Shown here: positions 62,078 through 64,000 of the stretch, one piece after another
Numbering within the stretch: the stretch's first letter is position 1
Layout of the letters: each line of letters opens with the position of its first letter
Source: [Clostridium] scindens ATCC 35704
GTDB taxonomy: Bacteria > Bacillota > Clostridia > Lachnospirales > Lachnospiraceae
NCBI RefSeq assembly: GCF_004295125.1
Contig: NZ_CP036170.1
Coordinates: 2,792,501 to 2,856,500, forward strand
Direction of reading: 5' to 3'
Length of the DNA: 64,000 bases
Made by a program: the position numbers and the translations under genes
Notes under the pieces: generated by a model
The model's input: only the letters and a program-made list of their open reading frames with translations
The model's database searches: none
Told to the model about the DNA's origin: nothing

Positions 62078-62932
62078 ATGGGAACAATAGCAGTTGTCAC
62101 GGACAGCAATAGCGGTATTACCCAGAATGAAGCGAAGGAGTTGGGAATCCAGGTGATTCCGATGCCGTTTTATATCAATGGGGAACTCTATTATGAGGAT
62201 ATCACTTTGAGCCAGGAAGAGTTCTATGAGAGGCTGGCGGAAGATGCGGATATATCTACTTCGCAGCCGGCGCCAGCAGATGTCATGGAATTATGGGAGG
62301 AATTACTGGAGAGTTATGATGAAGTGATCCATATCCCGATGTCCAGCGGCCTGAGCAGTTCCTGCGAGACAGCAATGGCTCTTGCCCAGGAGTTTGACGG
62401 AAAGGTTCATGTAATCGACAACCAGAGGATATCGGTAACTCAGAGGCAGTCTGTTCTGGACGCGATTGAAATGGCTTCAAGGGGGCTGAGTGCCGCGCAG
62501 ATTGAGGAGACCCTGATGCGCGAACGGCTGGAAGCCAGCATCTATATTACCGTGGATACGTTGAAATACCTGAAGAAAGGCGGCAGAGTAACGCCTGCCG
62601 CGGCAGCGCTTGGAACGGTGCTTAATATTAAGCCGGTGCTCCAGATCCAGGGAGAAAAACTGGACTCCTTTGCCAAAGTACGGGGCTGGAAAGCGGCGAA
62701 AAAGACGATGCTGGAAGCAATGGAAAAGGATATGAACGGACGTTTTGCGGGGAAAAAGGTACATCTGGAAGCTGCCTATACTTGCTCGGATGAAGAGGCG
62801 CAGGCATGGAAGTCTGAGATTGAGAAGAAATTCCCGGGCTATGAGATACAGTTGGACAGGCTGTCCTTGAGCGTGGCCTGCCATATCGGCAGCGGGGCAA
62901 TGGCAGTTGCCTGCAGTCGGGTAATTGAATAG
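62078..62932 (+). CDS. DegV-family fatty-acid-binding protein
   Basis: 284 residues. VTDSNSGITQNEAKELGIQVIP at the start is split by family pattern VTDS-S, then PMSSGLSSSCETAMALAQ and VIDNQRISVTQRQ; later KKGGRVTPAAAALGTVLNIKP holds the lipid-pocket region. DegV/FakB proteins bind an acyl chain and present it to the kinase FakA. No fakA gene is nearby. GAGAGGATG ribosome site. A terminator follows. Confidence 0.93.
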   Translation: MGTIAVVTDSNSGITQNEAKELGIQVIPMPFYINGELYYEDITLSQEEFYERLAEDADISTSQPAPADVMELWEELLESYDEVIHIPMSSGLSSSCETAMALAQEFDGKVHVIDNQRISVTQRQSVLDAIEMASRGLSAAQIEETLMRERLEASIYITVDTLKYLKKGGRVTPAAAALGTVLNIKPVLQIQGEKLDSFAKVRGWKAAKKTMLEAMEKDMNGRFAGKKVHLEAAYTCSDEEAQAWKSEIEKKFPGYEIQLDRLSLSVACHIGSGAMAVACSRVIE

Positions 62933-62943
62933 AGAGGCATGAA

Positions 62944-62994
62944 AAAGGCAGGCGCCGGAAAAGAGTAATCTTTTTCTGGCAGCTGCCTTTCTTA
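62944..62994 (+). terminator. Terminator after the DegV gene
   Basis: AAAGGCAG (62944-62951) pairs with CTGCCTTT (62983-62990); inner GCCGGAAAAGA pairs with TCTTTTTCTGGC around GTAA. Tail CTTAT. Also faces the end of tmcAL. Confidence 0.75.
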
Positions 62995-63008
62995 TCCAGG
63001 GAACGCGT

Positions 63009-64000
63009 CTAGATTCTCACAATCTGATGCTGATATTCATTGATGAAAGGCAGCTTGAACTTGTTCGTAATGATGCTTTCGTAGAGGTTGGAGGCGAAGA
63101 TGTCCTTGCTTAGCATATTTAGCCCCACCGGGGTTAAGTCTTCCGTCTGGGTCAATTTGGTGATGATCGGCACGGAGGAACTGTTCTTCAGGCAGGAGAG
63201 GATCTGCCCGGCATCCTTGCGGAATCCCAGAATGCGGGCATACTGACAGTAGCCTTCCTCCTGATAGGAGAGCATGTCTTCATTGGTGATATCAAGCAGG
63301 ATATGAAACAGGCTGCGGCTGATGCGGGTGTAGGTCATATCCCGGGTCTTGAGAAGATCGCAGAACTGGTCAAACGTGATGAAATCATTGGCATGGTTCA
63401 TGATCCGGTTGGCCAGGTCCTCGGTCACATCCTTGTACTTGACCAGAGTATCGCTGGTCTCGGTCAGCAGTTTGTACTTAAGAAGAAGTGAAAAGTCATT
63501 GGAGTAGATTGGATACCTGGTACGGTGCATCTCTTCCAGAAGGCGGATACAGGACGGAGGCACCTGGCCTTCCAGCCGGGTCAGCACCTCGGACATGGCG
63601 GGCTCGTCAAACATGCCTTCTTCCTCCAGATGGATGGAACTGCTGGCGTAGGCCAGCAGTTTGCGGATGGCGGACGCGGAACTGTAGCTGCCAGTCAGTT
63701 CCTCATCGTGGTAGCCGGATACCATGCGTTTGATGGTATAAGTCTTTATGCTGCTTTTTTTCTTGTAGAGCGCCTTGATGTACTCAATGCCCAGAATGTT
63801 ATTGGGCTGTTCCAGTATGACATCCAGGGAATCATCCTTTAAATAGGCCTTTAAGGCCATCTGCCTTGCCCGGGGAAAGGAGATGCCCTTTCTTAATGCC
63901 TCCTGAAGGGAGAACTTGTATTCCTCCGGCTCGTCGGCAGTCACGCGGGCAATCCGTTCCAGAACTTTGTAGTCTCCGCATTCGCTGCCAAAACAGATGG
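63009..64000 (-). CDS. tmcAL: tRNA(Met) cytidine acetate ligase, C-terminal part (5' end outside window)
   Basis: Makes N4-acetylcytidine at the wobble base of elongator tRNA-Met from acetate and ATP. The frame runs open to the window edge and holds CFGSECGDYKVLERIA, the nucleotidyltransferase-side signature, then FPRARQMALKAYL, LEQPNNILGIEYIKAL and SGSYSSASAIRKLL-like TGSYSSASAIRKLL. About 330 of some 400-420 residues are visible; the N-terminal HxGH region lies beyond 64000. Convergent with the DegV gene. Confidence 0.9.
   Translation of the reverse strand, partial: ICFGSECGDYKVLERIARVTADEPEEYKFSLQEALRKGISFPRARQMALKAYLKDDSLDVILEQPNNILGIEYIKALYKKKSSIKTYTIKRMVSGYHDEELTGSYSSASAIRKLLAYASSSIHLEEEGMFDEPAMSEVLTRLEGQVPPSCIRLLEEMHRTRYPIYSNDFSLLLKYKLLTETSDTLVKYKDVTEDLANRIMNHANDFITFDQFCDLLKTRDMTYTRISRSLFHILLDITNEDMLSYQEEGYCQYARILGFRKDAGQILSCLKNSSSVPIITKLTQTEDLTPVGLNMLSKDIFASNLYESIITNKFKLPFINEYQHQIVRI

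Overview
The window reads as chromosomal DNA of a Gram-positive, spore-forming anaerobe of the family Lachnospiraceae (Clostridium scindens/Dorea-like; the species is a guess). Support: spoIVA with a sigma-E-like promoter, a fused chorismate mutase/prephenate dehydratase, an NFACT protein (RqcH), a DUF815 ATPase, a giant 2-hydroxyacyl-CoA dehydratase-activase protein, a GGGtGRT protein, strong AGGAGG ribosome sites, and an RNase P RNA. Gene density is high. I see no phage, CRISPR array or transposase.

Layout. 1-1781: serC (cut by the window edge) and serA. 1905-3347: cell-wall-binding polysaccharide deacetylase, then a 25-codon ORF and a bidirectional terminator. 3692-8036: prs (minus), divergent from der-plsY-gpsA. 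8117-16578: a metabolic island of LysR regulator, TIM-barrel isomerase/dehydratase, Fe-S old-yellow-enzyme reductase, shikimate dehydrogenase homologue, MFS transporter, second permease and a convergent type I dehydroquinase; the set fits uptake and breakdown of quinate/shikimate-type cyclic acids. 16759-21570: spoIVA, lrgAB, a MogA-like protein, an MBL hydrolase, rnhA and rnpB. 21686-24050 (minus): membrane protein, nitroreductase, pyrB, pyrI. 24136-26568: pheA and a DUF815 ATPase. 26756-29107 (minus): PH-domain protein and rqcH. 29239-35686: yicC-gmk-rpoZ, then rimO-pgsA-cinA and a GNAT/RsiV-like fusion. 35992-37715: NifU-like scaffold plus GGGtGRT protein, an uncharacterised pair. 38174-41401: secreted MBL protein and a polar amino-acid ABC transporter. 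41558-45809: lantibiotic-immunity type ABC transporter with its two-component system. 45876-50132 (minus): 1418-residue activase. 50414-52733: rhomboid-like membrane protein and pyk. 52734-53250: GC-rich structured spacer with a 25-bp inverted-repeat element. 53251-55910: TrmB regulator, LysA-like decarboxylase, lipoprotein. 56121-56203 (minus): tRNA-Leu(CAA). 56390-62932: aldo/keto reductase, polA-coaE-MBL, a broken UPF0210 gene, DegV protein. 63009-64000 (minus): tmcAL, cut by the edge.

Most of the window is housekeeping. The parts that merit follow-up are the quinate/shikimate island, the NifU-like/GGGtGRT pair, the inverted-repeat element at 52974-53149, the promoter-terminator unit at 18250-18349, the internally deleted UPF0210 gene and several small ORFs. 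Function calls rest on motifs read by eye; no database search was possible.
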